A DNA stretch of 64,000 nucleotides. Source: Sorangium cellulosum (GTDB taxonomy: Bacteria; Myxococcota_A; Polyangia; Polyangiales; Polyangiaceae). The stretch lies in NCBI RefSeq assembly GCF_004135735.1, contig NZ_CP012670.1:9929501-9993500 (forward strand), in the 5' to 3' direction. Made by a program: the position numbers and the translations under genes. This document shows positions 16,128-24,537 of this stretch, in pieces (position 1 is the first letter of the stretch; each line of letters opens with the position of its first letter). Under the pieces are notes generated by a model, which saw nothing but the letters and a program-made list of their open reading frames with translations, was not told where the DNA came from and did not search any database.

Positions 16128-16163
16128 GATCTCGGCGAACGATTCGATCTCGGCGAACGATTG
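16128..16163 (+). repeat. Two tandem 18-bp repeats in leader
   Basis: GATCTCGGCGAACGATT occurs twice back to back (16128-16145 and 16146-16163; the 18th base differs, C then G) inside the 15906-16320 non-coding stretch. Apart from this repeat, promoter C and a possible terminator, I see no gene in that stretch. Confidence 0.75.
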
Positions 16164-16320
16164 CAATCGCGCCGTCATCGCGGAAACCATCGCTGATTCA
16201 TACGTGCCATCGACCGGCACCACGCGCGCCGCTTCAGCGAGCACGATGGTCGTCGCATCGCTGACCATGCCAAGGGACCAGCAGGGACCTGCTCAACCAC
16301 CAGAGGTCAGTCAGGAGACA

Positions 16321-18003
16321 ATGATGACCCCACCGTCTTTCTCGATAACCGGCTTGCCGCGCTGCAGGCGGGGGCTCGGCGCGGGGCTCTGCGTCACGGT
16401 GCTCCTGCTCGCGGGGTGCACGGGCTCCTTGGGCGATCTGGATCTGGAGGGGAGCGAGGACCCTGTGCCGGGCGGCAGCGGCCCAGCCACCGGCGGCGTG
16501 GCGCGCGGCATCGACATGCCGGGGGCGCCGCAGTACCACCGGTTCGTGCGCCTCACGAACTCGCAGTGGGCGAGCAGCGTGCAGGTGGTCCTGAACCTCG
16601 CCGCTCCGTCATCGCTGTCCGACGCGTTCGAGAAGCCCGTCGCCGGCACGACGGACTTCACGAACAACGAGCTCCTGCTGAGCGTGAACCAGCGCTCGTG
16701 GGGCGACTACCAGTCGGCGGCGGAGGCGCTCGCCGAGGAGGTGACGGCTTCGGACGCGTCGCTCGCCAAGGTGTACCCGGATACGGACGCGGCCGGCTTC
16801 ATCAAGACCGTGGGGCGCCGTGCGTATCGCCGCCCGCTGACGGACGCCGAGGTCGCCAAATACACCGCGCTCTTCGAGACCGGCGCGGCGATGTCCGGCA
16901 CGAAGAGCACGTTCGCCAAGGGCGCGCAGCTCGTGATCCGGACGATGCTCCAGTCGCCGCACTTCCTCTACCGTACGGAGCTCGGCGAGGATCGCAGGCC
17001 GCTCGATGGCTACGAGATCGCGGCGAAGCTCTCGCTCTGGCTGCGCAACGCCGCGCCGGACGACGCGCTGCTCGACGAGGCGCCCACGCTCACGACGCCG
17101 GGAGCGATCGCCGCGGTCGCCGAGTCGATGCTGGAGGAGCCCGCCGCGGCCCTGCGCATGCGGCACTTCCACAGCGAGCTGCTCCACTTCGATCGCTACG
17201 CCACCATCAGCAAGGTCGGCGTGCGGGACTACGACGAATCGTTGAACGCGGAGTACGAGGAGAGCGCGTACCTGTTCTTCGAAAAGATCTTCACCGAGGG
17301 CCTCGGCGTCAAAGACATCCTCACGTCCACGAGGGGCTTCGTGGGGCCGGGGATGGCGAGCCTCTACGGCCTGGAGCCGATCCGCAGCGGCTTCGCGGAG
17401 CGAGACCTCGGCCCCGATCGCGTCGGCTTCTTCTCGCAGCTCCCTTACCTGACGCTGAACGCCCTGAACGCGGAGTCGGACGCGATCCACCGCGGCGTCA
17501 GCATCAACCTCGACGTGCTGTGCACGCCGCTCGGCGCGCCGGTGCCCAACCTCCCGCAGCTCCCGCCTCTCGAGCCCGGGCAGACGAATCGTGAGCGCAT
17601 CACGCGGCTCACCTCCCCCTGCGGTGGCGTGTGCCACAACGAGCTCATCAACCCCGTCGGCTTCGCCTTCGAGCATTTCGACGGCATGGGGCAATATCGG
17701 GACGAGGAGAACGGGGGCTTGCCGATCGACAGCAGCGGTGTCTACTCCTTCTCCGAAGGAGCCAAGTCGTTCGCGGATGCCGGCGAGCTGATGCGCCACA
17801 TGGCCGAGGGCGAGCAGGCCCACCTCTGCTACGCCAAGAAGCTCGCGAGCTTCGCGCTCCAGCGCGACGTCGTCCCGTCGGACTTGCCGCTCGTCGAGAC
17901 GCTCGCCGGGTTGAGCCGCGGCGCCAGCGGCTCGGTGAAGGAAATGATGCTCGAGCTCGTGAAGCACGAAGCCTTTCGGACTCGCGTGGGAGGCCCGCTG
18001 TGA
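16321..18003 (+). CDS. DUF1592/DUF1588-family lipoprotein
   Basis: A 560-residue protein. The signal peptide ends in LLAGC (lipidated C33). The order of motifs fits the DUF1587-1595-1592-1588-1585 group known from planctomycetes and myxobacteria: QYHRFVRLTNSQW, then GRRAYRRPLTDAEV, ELGEDRRPLDGYEIAAKLS, a PCGGVCH Cys/His motif (haem-like CxxxCH), INPVGFAFEHFDGMGQ, and a C-terminal SVKEMMLELVKHEAF. Function is not established for the family. AGGAG lies upstream of the ATG pair at 16321/16324. The stop overlaps the following DUF1552 gene, its usual partner. Confidence 0.82.
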   Translation: MMTPPSFSITGLPRCRRGLGAGLCVTVLLLAGCTGSLGDLDLEGSEDPVPGGSGPATGGVARGIDMPGAPQYHRFVRLTNSQWASSVQVVLNLAAPSSLSDAFEKPVAGTTDFTNNELLLSVNQRSWGDYQSAAEALAEEVTASDASLAKVYPDTDAAGFIKTVGRRAYRRPLTDAEVAKYTALFETGAAMSGTKSTFAKGAQLVIRTMLQSPHFLYRTELGEDRRPLDGYEIAAKLSLWLRNAAPDDALLDEAPTLTTPGAIAAVAESMLEEPAAALRMRHFHSELLHFDRYATISKVGVRDYDESLNAEYEESAYLFFEKIFTEGLGVKDILTSTRGFVGPGMASLYGLEPIRSGFAERDLGPDRVGFFSQLPYLTLNALNAESDAIHRGVSINLDVLCTPLGAPVPNLPQLPPLEPGQTNRERITRLTSPCGGVCHNELINPVGFAFEHFDGMGQYRDEENGGLPIDSSGVYSFSEGAKSFADAGELMRHMAEGEQAHLCYAKKLASFALQRDVVPSDLPLVETLAGLSRGASGSVKEMMLELVKHEAFRTRVGGPL

Positions 18004-19427
18004 ACTCCAAGATCGTGACGAACCTCGCTCATCCGCACGTGGCGCGCCGGCGCGGCATCAATCGGCGCGCGTTCCTGCGCGCCGGCGGCGTTGCCATCGC
18101 CCTTCCGTTCCTCGAGGGGTTGCCGTCGCGCTCCGCCTGGGCCGCGGACAGCCCGCCCGTGTTCAGCCTCTACATCGTGGCGGCGTGTGGCGTCGTGGGG
18201 GACCGGTTCTTCCCGGACAAGACGGGACCGCTCACGACCGACGGGCTCGCCGCCATGACGGGAAAGGCGACGCACGTGCTCGCGCCTCACGCCCCGAACC
18301 TGCTGTTCATCCGCGGGATCAACTTCCCGATGAGGGGGCCCACCAACTGCGGCCACGCGCAGGGCCTGTGTCAGGCGCTCACCGCGCGCCCGGCGCAGGG
18401 CGGTGGCAAGACCGCGTCCTCGACCGGCGTGTCCGCGGACATGGTGGTCGCGCAGCTGGTGAACGAGGGCGGCGCCGATCCGCTCACGCTCTACGCCGGC
18501 AACCTCAGGAATGGGTACATCGCCGAGCGCATCTCTTTCAAGGGCGGTGGTGCCGGGCAGGTGCGCTCGGCGGACGACAACCCGTACACGCTTTACTCCA
18601 AGCTCGTCGGCCTGACGAGCGGCGGTGGCGGCGGCAGGCCGCTCGCGGAGGAGCTCCTCCTCAGCCGCAAGAGCGCGAACGACTTCGTGCGCGAGGAGCT
18701 GAACAGCCTGATGCGCATGTCGGCCCTGAGCTCCGCCGACAAGCAGCGCCTCCAGCAACATTTCGACTCCATCCGCGACGCCGAGGTCACGATGGGCCAG
18801 ATGGGCAGCGCCTGCAGCCAGGCGGGCCTCGCGACGTCGGAGCTCGAGGCGCTCGAGCGCGGCTTCGCGTTCAAGACGGACGGCATGATCGAGGATGTCG
18901 CGAAGCTCCACCTCGAGCTCGTGGCGCTGGCGTTCGCCTGCAACTTCAACCGCGTGGCGACGCTGCAGCACGGCGACGGCACGGATCAGACGAAGTATGC
19001 GGTGCCGTCGAACGAGGGGCTCCGCTGGCCTTTCCACCACCTCAGCCACCGTGTGCAATCGGACGCTACCTCGGGCAGCAACCCGACGGCCGAGCAAGCG
19101 CACGCCGAGATCGACGTGCTCCGCATGCAGACGCTGCTCCACGGCCTCGATCACTTCAAGGCGCGCGACCTGTTCGACAAGTCCATCATCCTGTGGACGA
19201 ACCACGTCGCGGACGGCCCGTCGCACAGCTTCCGCAACGTGCCGACGATCATCGCCGGAAACGGCGGCGGCTACCTGAAGCAGGGGGAGTACATCGACGC
19301 CGGGAACGTCACGAACAACCGCCTCTTCAACGGCCTCATCGCCGCCGCCGTTCGGGACAAGACCGAGTGGACGGAGAACTTCGGCGAGGGTGAGGGCTCC
19401 GGGCCCATCGACGGCATGCTCGCTTGA
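18000..19427 (+). CDS. DUF1552-family Tat-exported protein
   Basis: A 475-residue protein that starts with GTG overlapping the previous stop as GTGA. The N-terminus has a twin-arginine signal (NRRAFLRAGG) with a predicted cut after SAWA (residue 48), so it is exported folded, probably with a cofactor. DUF1552 signatures include GHAQGLCQALT, LSRRKS-like LLLSRKSANDF and FNRVATLQHGDG. Together with the upstream DUF1592 protein it forms a pair common in planctomycetes and myxobacteria, thought to act outside the cytoplasm; the reaction is unknown. It ends 140 bases before the converging ABC importer operon. Confidence 0.82.
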   Translation: MNSKIVTNLAHPHVARRRGINRRAFLRAGGVAIALPFLEGLPSRSAWAADSPPVFSLYIVAACGVVGDRFFPDKTGPLTTDGLAAMTGKATHVLAPHAPNLLFIRGINFPMRGPTNCGHAQGLCQALTARPAQGGGKTASSTGVSADMVVAQLVNEGGADPLTLYAGNLRNGYIAERISFKGGGAGQVRSADDNPYTLYSKLVGLTSGGGGGRPLAEELLLSRKSANDFVREELNSLMRMSALSSADKQRLQQHFDSIRDAEVTMGQMGSACSQAGLATSELEALERGFAFKTDGMIEDVAKLHLELVALAFACNFNRVATLQHGDGTDQTKYAVPSNEGLRWPFHHLSHRVQSDATSGSNPTAEQAHAEIDVLRMQTLLHGLDHFKARDLFDKSIILWTNHVADGPSHSFRNVPTIIAGNGGGYLKQGEYIDAGNVTNNRLFNGLIAAAVRDKTEWTENFGEGEGSGPIDGMLA

Positions 19428-19505
19428 GCGCCATCGCCGGGCGGTGACCCTCGCTGCCGAGCGGGCATCACGACAGCGTGCCTATAGACCAGGGCGTGTG
19501 TGCCC

Positions 19506-19557
19506 ATGGCCTGGCCATCCGCCGCTGGATGCGCCTGGCGCCGCGCCCGGTGGCGCC
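19506..19557. terminator. Hairpins between converging transcripts
   Basis: ATGGCC-T-GGCCAT (19506-19518) and GGCGCC...GGCGCC (19537-19542 with 19552-19557) are strong inverted repeats in the 140-base gap between genes that converge. They may act as a two-way terminator. No T-runs are present. Confidence 0.35.
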
Positions 19558-19567
19558 TTGGGACGGG

Positions 19568-20536
19568 TCATCGCCCCTCCTGATGTTGCCGGCCGTAGAC
19601 CAGCAGCATCACGATGATCACGGCGCCGTAGATGATCTGGCGGCCGGCCTCGGGCATCTGCAGCACGCTGAGCATGCTCTGGAGCAGCACGATCAGGAGG
19701 GTGCCGAGGACGGTGCCGAGGTACGTCCCGCGCCCGCCCAGGATGCTGGTTCCGCCGAGCACCACCGCGGCGATGGCCGGCATGAGGTAGTCGTTGCCCA
19801 TCGCCTGGTAGGCCTTGTGCGAGAAGCCTGCCAGCAGCATGCCGGTGATGGCGGAGCACACGCCGCACATCACGAAGGCGCCGATCAGCACCCAGTGCGT
19901 CCTGACGCCCGAAAGATAGACGGCCTGCTCCTGGTTGCCCACGGCGTAGATGTAGCGGCCGAGCGCGGTCTTCTTCAGCACGAAGGTGCCGGCGCCGCCC
20001 ACCAGGATCCAGACGAACAGCGAGTTCGGGATGGAGAGCGTCTTGCCCACGGCCAGGACCTCCATCCACGCCGGCGCCTCGCTGCGCGGCGCGAAGCCGC
20101 CGGTGTAGAGCACCATCAGCCCCTGAAGCACGGTGTTCGTGCCCAGCGTGAAGATCATCGAAGGCACGCGCAGGGTTGCGACGCCGAGCCCGTTCACCAG
20201 GCCCGCGGCGGCGCCGACGGCCAGCCCGCAGGGCAACGCGGCCCAGCCGCCGAGCCCTGCGGACAGCATCGCGCTCGAGGTGAGCACCCACGGCAGCGAG
20301 AGATCGATGTGACCGAGCAGGATCACGATCATCATGCCCGTCGCGGCGACGCCCAGGAAGGCGGCGATCTGTAGCTGTTGCAGGATGTAGCCCGGGCTCA
20401 GGAAGCTCAGCGTGCCCTGGGTGATCAGCGTGCCGAGCGAGCCGATCACGAGGACGACGCCGATCGACAGCAGCGCGTACCAGGTCGGCCTGTCGATCTC
20501 GCCGAAGAGGCTCTTGAGGGAGAGGAGCTGTCGCAT
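19568..20536 (-). CDS. Sugar ABC transporter permease (RbsC/XylH-like)
   Basis: A 322-residue membrane protein with about ten hydrophobic segments and the family motif ILLGHIDLSLPWVL near residues 70-85; GGTSILGGRGT precedes the last helices. It is a BPD_transp_2-type permease for monosaccharides. AGGTGA precedes the ATG at 20536; a GTG at 20545 overlapping the upstream stop is also possible. It is the last gene of the importer operon and probably pairs with the other permease as a heterodimer. Confidence 0.87.
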   Translation of the reverse strand: MRQLLSLKSLFGEIDRPTWYALLSIGVVLVIGSLGTLITQGTLSFLSPGYILQQLQIAAFLGVAATGMMIVILLGHIDLSLPWVLTSSAMLSAGLGGWAALPCGLAVGAAAGLVNGLGVATLRVPSMIFTLGTNTVLQGLMVLYTGGFAPRSEAPAWMEVLAVGKTLSIPNSLFVWILVGGAGTFVLKKTALGRYIYAVGNQEQAVYLSGVRTHWVLIGAFVMCGVCSAITGMLLAGFSHKAYQAMGNDYLMPAIAAVVLGGTSILGGRGTYLGTVLGTLLIVLLQSMLSVLQMPEAGRQIIYGAVIIVMLLVYGRQHQEGR

Positions 20537-20541
20537 CGAGC

Positions 20542-21597
20542 TCACCTGAAGACGCGCAGCCGGTTCTTGACGCGGACGACCCAGAGCGCGCCGAGGCAGA
20601 CGGCCGCCAGCAGGATGAGGCCCTCGAACAGCGGCTGGTAGAGCGGGTTGGCGAGGAGGCCCAGCGTCGAGCCCTCGTCGAAGACGCGGAAGTTGAAGGC
20701 GACGGAGCGGAGCACCAGCGCGCCGAAGAGCGATCCCAGGGCGCCGCCGATCCCTCCGTACAGCGAGGTGCCCCCGATCACGACGCTGGCGATGGAGTTC
20801 AGCGTGTAGGAGCCGGCTTGTGGGATGTCGGCGTTGCCCGACATCGTCTGCAGCGCGAGGTAGAGGCCGCCGACGCTGGCGAAGAACCCCGACAGCGTGT
20901 ACGCGGCCAGCTTGACGCGCTGGATGCGGACGCCCGACATGTACGCCGCCTCCTGCGACGCGCCGACGGCGTAAGCGCCGAGGCCGTAGCGGGTGCGGCG
21001 GTAGTAGGCCCAGAGCAGCGCGAGCAGCGCCATCCAGATCGCGGGCGACGGGATCTTGCCGACGAAGCCCAGCGCGCCGTCGAGGGGGGCGGCGCCCGCG
21101 GCCTGCAGCAGCTCGTCGAGATCGAAGGTGGCCGCGAACGCCAGATCGCCATCGACCTGGCCGCCGGGCGTCGGCCTCAGGAACAGCGCGACACCCATGA
21201 AGATCGTGCCCGAGGCCAGGGTGGCGATGATCGGTTGCAGGCGGCCGTACACGACGAGGCAGCCGTTGAGCAGGCCCGCCGCCATGCCCACGGCCAGGCA
21301 CAGCAGGATGCCCAGGAAATTCTCGAGCGCGCCGCCGGCAAGCACGTGCGAGGCCACGCAGTTGACGAGCGTGATCACCGCACCCACGGACAGATCCAGG
21401 CCGCCGGTCAGCACGGGGACCGTCTGGGCCATGGCCGCCGCCACCAGCACGAACGACTCGTTGGCGTTCTGCCCCACCAGCGACGCGCTGAAGCCCTTGG
21501 GGTGGGACAGCGAGTAGAGCCCGTAGAAGAAGATGCACAGACCGACGGCCACGAGCAGGCCCTGGTTCTGGCGCAGGCGGAGCTTCCAGTCCTTCAT
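20542..21597 (-). CDS. Sugar ABC transporter permease (RbsC/XylH-like)
   Basis: A 351-residue permease of the same family as the next gene, with VLTGGLDLSVGAVITLVN near residues 63-80 and GGTSLYGGIGG before the last helices. An insertion of about 35 residues (PTPGGQVDGDLAFAAT and onward) lies between membrane segments. The start overlaps the ATPase stop as ATGA (21594-21597), so it is translated together with the ATPase. Confidence 0.87.
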   Translation of the reverse strand: MKDWKLRLRQNQGLLVAVGLCIFFYGLYSLSHPKGFSASLVGQNANESFVLVAAAMAQTVPVLTGGLDLSVGAVITLVNCVASHVLAGGALENFLGILLCLAVGMAAGLLNGCLVVYGRLQPIIATLASGTIFMGVALFLRPTPGGQVDGDLAFAATFDLDELLQAAGAAPLDGALGFVGKIPSPAIWMALLALLWAYYRRTRYGLGAYAVGASQEAAYMSGVRIQRVKLAAYTLSGFFASVGGLYLALQTMSGNADIPQAGSYTLNSIASVVIGGTSLYGGIGGALGSLFGALVLRSVAFNFRVFDEGSTLGLLANPLYQPLFEGLILLAAVCLGALWVVRVKNRLRVFR

Positions 21598-23162
21598 CGT
21601 GCGTCTGCTCGCGCGCGCTCGGCTTCGCGCTTCGCGCGCTCAGGCCCGCCGCGCAGACCGAGGGCCAGGTCCAGGATGTTCTTCTCGGTGATGTCGGGCC
21701 CCACGAGCTCGCCCTGCACGCGGTGCTGGTAGAGGATGAGCACGCGGTCACAGCAGCCGATCAGCTCGTCGTAGTCCGTGGTGTAAAAGAGGATGGACGT
21801 GCCGGCGTCCGCGAGCGCGCGGAGCAGCTGGTAGATCTCCTGCTTCGTGCCGACGTCGATGCCGCGGGTGGGATCGTTGAGCATCAGCAGCCGCGGCTCC
21901 GTCATCAGCCACTTGGCCAGCACGACCTTCTGCTGGTTGCCCCCGGACAACGACGACACCGGGTGATCGAGCGAGCCGACCTTGATCTGGATGCGGCGCA
22001 CCATCTCGTCGATGCGCGCGGCCTCGCGCCGGCGGTCGATCACCACGCCGCGCGTGAACCTGTCGAGCGAGGCCAGCGACATGTTCGCGGCGATGGCCAT
22101 CGGCAGCATCAGACCTTCGGTCTTCCTGTCCTCGGGCACGAGGGCGATGCCGTGCGCGCGGTCCTTGGCCTGGCGCGGGCTCGTCAGCTCGACCGGCTTG
22201 CCGTCGATCTTGATCTCGCCGCGCAGACCCTTGAGCACGCCGAACAGGCCGAGCAACAGCTCGCGCTGGCCCTGGCCGTCGAGCCCGCCGATGCCGAGGA
22301 TCTCGCCCTCGCCGAGCTTGAACGACACGTCCTCGAGCTGCCGCTCCCAGCCGAGGTCGCGCACCTCGAGCCGCGTCGCCGGGAAGCTGCGCGCCGCCGG
22401 CTTCGGCGGGAAGACGTGACCCATGTCACGGCCGATCATGAGCTCCACGATCTGGTCGTCGCTGCGCCGGCCCCTGGCGAAGGTCTCGATGTGCCGACCG
22501 TTGCGGAAGACCGACATCACGTCCGCGAGCTCCTTGATCTCGTGCATGCGGTGCGAGATGTAGAGCATGCCGACGCCCTGCGCCTTCAGCTCGGCCAGGA
22601 GCGCGTAGACCTTCTCGACGTCGCTGCTGGTCAGCGCGGAGGTGGCCTCGTCCAGGATCAGCAGCCGCGGGTCCTTGCCGAGCGCCTTCGCGATCTCGAC
22701 CATCTGGCGGCGCGAGAGCGGCAGATCGCTCACCCAGGCGTTCGGGTTCACGCCCTCGCAGCCGACGCGCGCCAAGAGCTCCTCGGCCCTGCGGACCTGC
22801 GCCTTGCGATCGAAGAGCCCCAGGCGGTTGGTCGGCATGGTGATGCCGATGTTCTCGGCCACGGTCAGCGTCGGCATCAGGGACAGCTCCTGGAAGACGC
22901 AGACGACGCCGGCGGCGTTCGCCTCGATCGGGTGGTCGAACCGGACCGGCTCGCCGTGGAGCAAGAGCTCCCCGGCGCTCGGCTTGACCACGCCGCCGAT
23001 GATCTTGATCAGGGTGCTCTTGCCCGCGCCGTTCTCGCCGAGGATCGCGTGCACCTTCCCCGCCTCGCAGGCGAGGTCGACGCCGCTCAGGGCGGTGACC
23101 CCGCCGTAGTGCTTGGAGACGTTCCGGAGCTCGAGGAGCGGAGGGCTCACCGGTTCGGTCAT
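21594..23162 (-). CDS. Sugar ABC transporter ATPase with two nucleotide domains (RbsA/MglA-like)
   Basis: A 522-residue protein with two fused ABC domains. The first has Walker A GENGAGKST (residues 42-50), a divergent signature LSRRQMVEIAKAL and LLILDEATSAL. The second has a degenerate P-loop (GLDGQGQRE) but a good signature SGGNQQKVVLAKWL and LLMLNDPTRGID. This asymmetry is normal for RbsA/MglA/XylG. It powers pentose or hexose uptake through the two permeases. The ATG at 23162 lies 23 bases after the binding-protein gene. Confidence 0.9.
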   Translation of the reverse strand: MTEPVSPPLLELRNVSKHYGGVTALSGVDLACEAGKVHAILGENGAGKSTLIKIIGGVVKPSAGELLLHGEPVRFDHPIEANAAGVVCVFQELSLMPTLTVAENIGITMPTNRLGLFDRKAQVRRAEELLARVGCEGVNPNAWVSDLPLSRRQMVEIAKALGKDPRLLILDEATSALTSSDVEKVYALLAELKAQGVGMLYISHRMHEIKELADVMSVFRNGRHIETFARGRRSDDQIVELMIGRDMGHVFPPKPAARSFPATRLEVRDLGWERQLEDVSFKLGEGEILGIGGLDGQGQRELLLGLFGVLKGLRGEIKIDGKPVELTSPRQAKDRAHGIALVPEDRKTEGLMLPMAIAANMSLASLDRFTRGVVIDRRREAARIDEMVRRIQIKVGSLDHPVSSLSGGNQQKVVLAKWLMTEPRLLMLNDPTRGIDVGTKQEIYQLLRALADAGTSILFYTTDYDELIGCCDRVLILYQHRVQGELVGPDITEKNILDLALGLRGGPERAKREAERARADAR

Positions 23163-23185
23163 GATGCTGGGGCGCCCCCGGGGCG

Positions 23186-24403
23186 CTACTTCACGTCGGC
23201 TTCCGACTCGTTCATGATCTTCACGCCCGAGATGTTGACCCCGCACGGCGGGAACTCGTTGGGCGTGAAGAAGTTGTCGGAGAGCTGGGAGAAGAAGTTC
23301 TCGCCGTCCTTCAGCGTGGTGTGATCGGCGGCGGGGATCGGCACGGAGATCATCTGCGGCAGCACCTTGCCCTGCAGGCCCTCGAGCGCCGCCTTCATCG
23401 CGATGGCCGCGAGCCCCGGCGACTGGCCGAGCGACAGGCCCTTCATGCCCTGCTCGTGGTGCTTCGCGATCAGCTTGCGCACGCCGTTCTCGGCCTCCGT
23501 GGCGACCGGGATCGGCTTGTGCCCGGCGTCCAGGAGCGCGCGGACGGCGCCCGTCGACCCGCCCTGCGCGAAGAGCGCGTCGAACTCGCGGTGCACGGCC
23601 AGCGCGTCGGCCACCGCCTTCTGGGCCTTGCCGTCGTCCCAGCCGCCCACCACCTCCACGATGGTGTAGCTCTTCCCCGGCGCTTCCATGACCTGGCGGA
23701 AGCCGACGTGGCGGTCGCGATCGACGGAGTTGCCCTGCAGGCCGCGGACCTCGAGCACCTTGCCCTTCCCTCCGAGCTGCTTGTCGAGGAACTCGCCCCA
23801 CTGCCGCCCCATCGCCGTCTGGTCCTCGTTGACCTGCATCACCTTGTCCGTGTCGAGCACGTTGTCGAACGGAACCAGGATGACGTCCCTCTTGTCAGCG
23901 AGACGGATCACGCGATCGAAGCCGTCGGGGCTGACGGCGAGCGTGACGATGCCGTCGAAGCCCTGGTTGATGAAGTCCTCGATCGCACCGAGCTGGGCCG
24001 CGACGTCGGTGCCGGTCGACACCACCTTGAACTCCTTGAGGAGCGGCGCGATGGCCGGGTCCTTGGCGAAGGCCTTGGCCGTCTTGACCATCTGGATGCG
24101 CCAGGCGTTACCGACGTAGCCGTTGACGAGCGCGAGGCGGAACGGCGGCTTTCGAGCCGTCCACTGCAGATACTTGGTGTCCTGCTTCCACGGCGCGAAG
24201 CACTCGGGGTTGAAGCCGGGCCCCGGCACGATCTTGGGCCCTTGCCCGCGCGGCGCCTGCGCGGCCGCGGCGCTGGCGGAGCCCCCTGCGGCCTGAGTGC
24301 TGTCGGGCTTGCCTTTGCAGGCAGAGAGGCCCCAGAGCCCGAGCGCGCAGCTCAACACCGCCACTGCGCGCCGCGCCGGTCCACGAGACTGGCCAATCGA
24401 CAT
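23186..24403 (-). CDS. Sugar-binding lipoprotein of ABC importer
   Basis: A 405-residue periplasmic-binding protein (Peripla_BP_4 fold). The signal peptide carries lipobox LSAC, followed by an Ala/Gly-rich linker. Core motifs are LALVNGYVGNAWRIQMVKT, then GFDGIVTLAVSPDGFDRVI, DNVLDTDKVMQVNEDQTAMG and ALFAQGGSTGAV. The last matches sites that contact bound sugar in ribose/xylose-type binding proteins. The ATG at 24403 has GGGA upstream. It is the first importer gene, 134 bases downstream of the dehydratase gene. The substrate is probably a pentose, from context only. Confidence 0.85.
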   Translation of the reverse strand: MSIGQSRGPARRAVAVLSCALGLWGLSACKGKPDSTQAAGGSASAAAAQAPRGQGPKIVPGPGFNPECFAPWKQDTKYLQWTARKPPFRLALVNGYVGNAWRIQMVKTAKAFAKDPAIAPLLKEFKVVSTGTDVAAQLGAIEDFINQGFDGIVTLAVSPDGFDRVIRLADKRDVILVPFDNVLDTDKVMQVNEDQTAMGRQWGEFLDKQLGGKGKVLEVRGLQGNSVDRDRHVGFRQVMEAPGKSYTIVEVVGGWDDGKAQKAVADALAVHREFDALFAQGGSTGAVRALLDAGHKPIPVATEAENGVRKLIAKHHEQGMKGLSLGQSPGLAAIAMKAALEGLQGKVLPQMISVPIPAADHTTLKDGENFFSQLSDNFFTPNEFPPCGVNISGVKIMNESEADVK

Positions 24404-24439
24404 CGTGCCGTTCCCTTTCGAGCAAGGAGACGTGATCGG

Positions 24440-24453
24440 ATAGAGACCTCTAT
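24440..24453. promoter_or_regulatory. Palindrome upstream of importer genes
   Basis: ATAGAG-AC-CTCTAT is a 14-base palindrome located 37-50 bases upstream of the binding-protein start, inside a longer imperfect dyad from ACGTGATC (24431) to CACACGT. It differs from the TGTGA-type operators at 13-16 kb. It could be an operator or part of an internal promoter. Confidence 0.35.
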
Positions 24454-24537
24454 GGCCTATCACACGTCGTCACGTCCTCGCATGAAACCTTGCGCGATCC
24501 GCCATCGTCCTGGAAAAGTGACGCTCTATCGAAAAAT

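Noticed and set aside
16050..16268. 72-codon minus-strand frame opening MVSDATTIVLAEAARVV
   Set aside because: Composition is partly protein-like, but it lies across promoter C and the tandem repeat, has low third-position GC and no clear ribosome site. Too weak to call.
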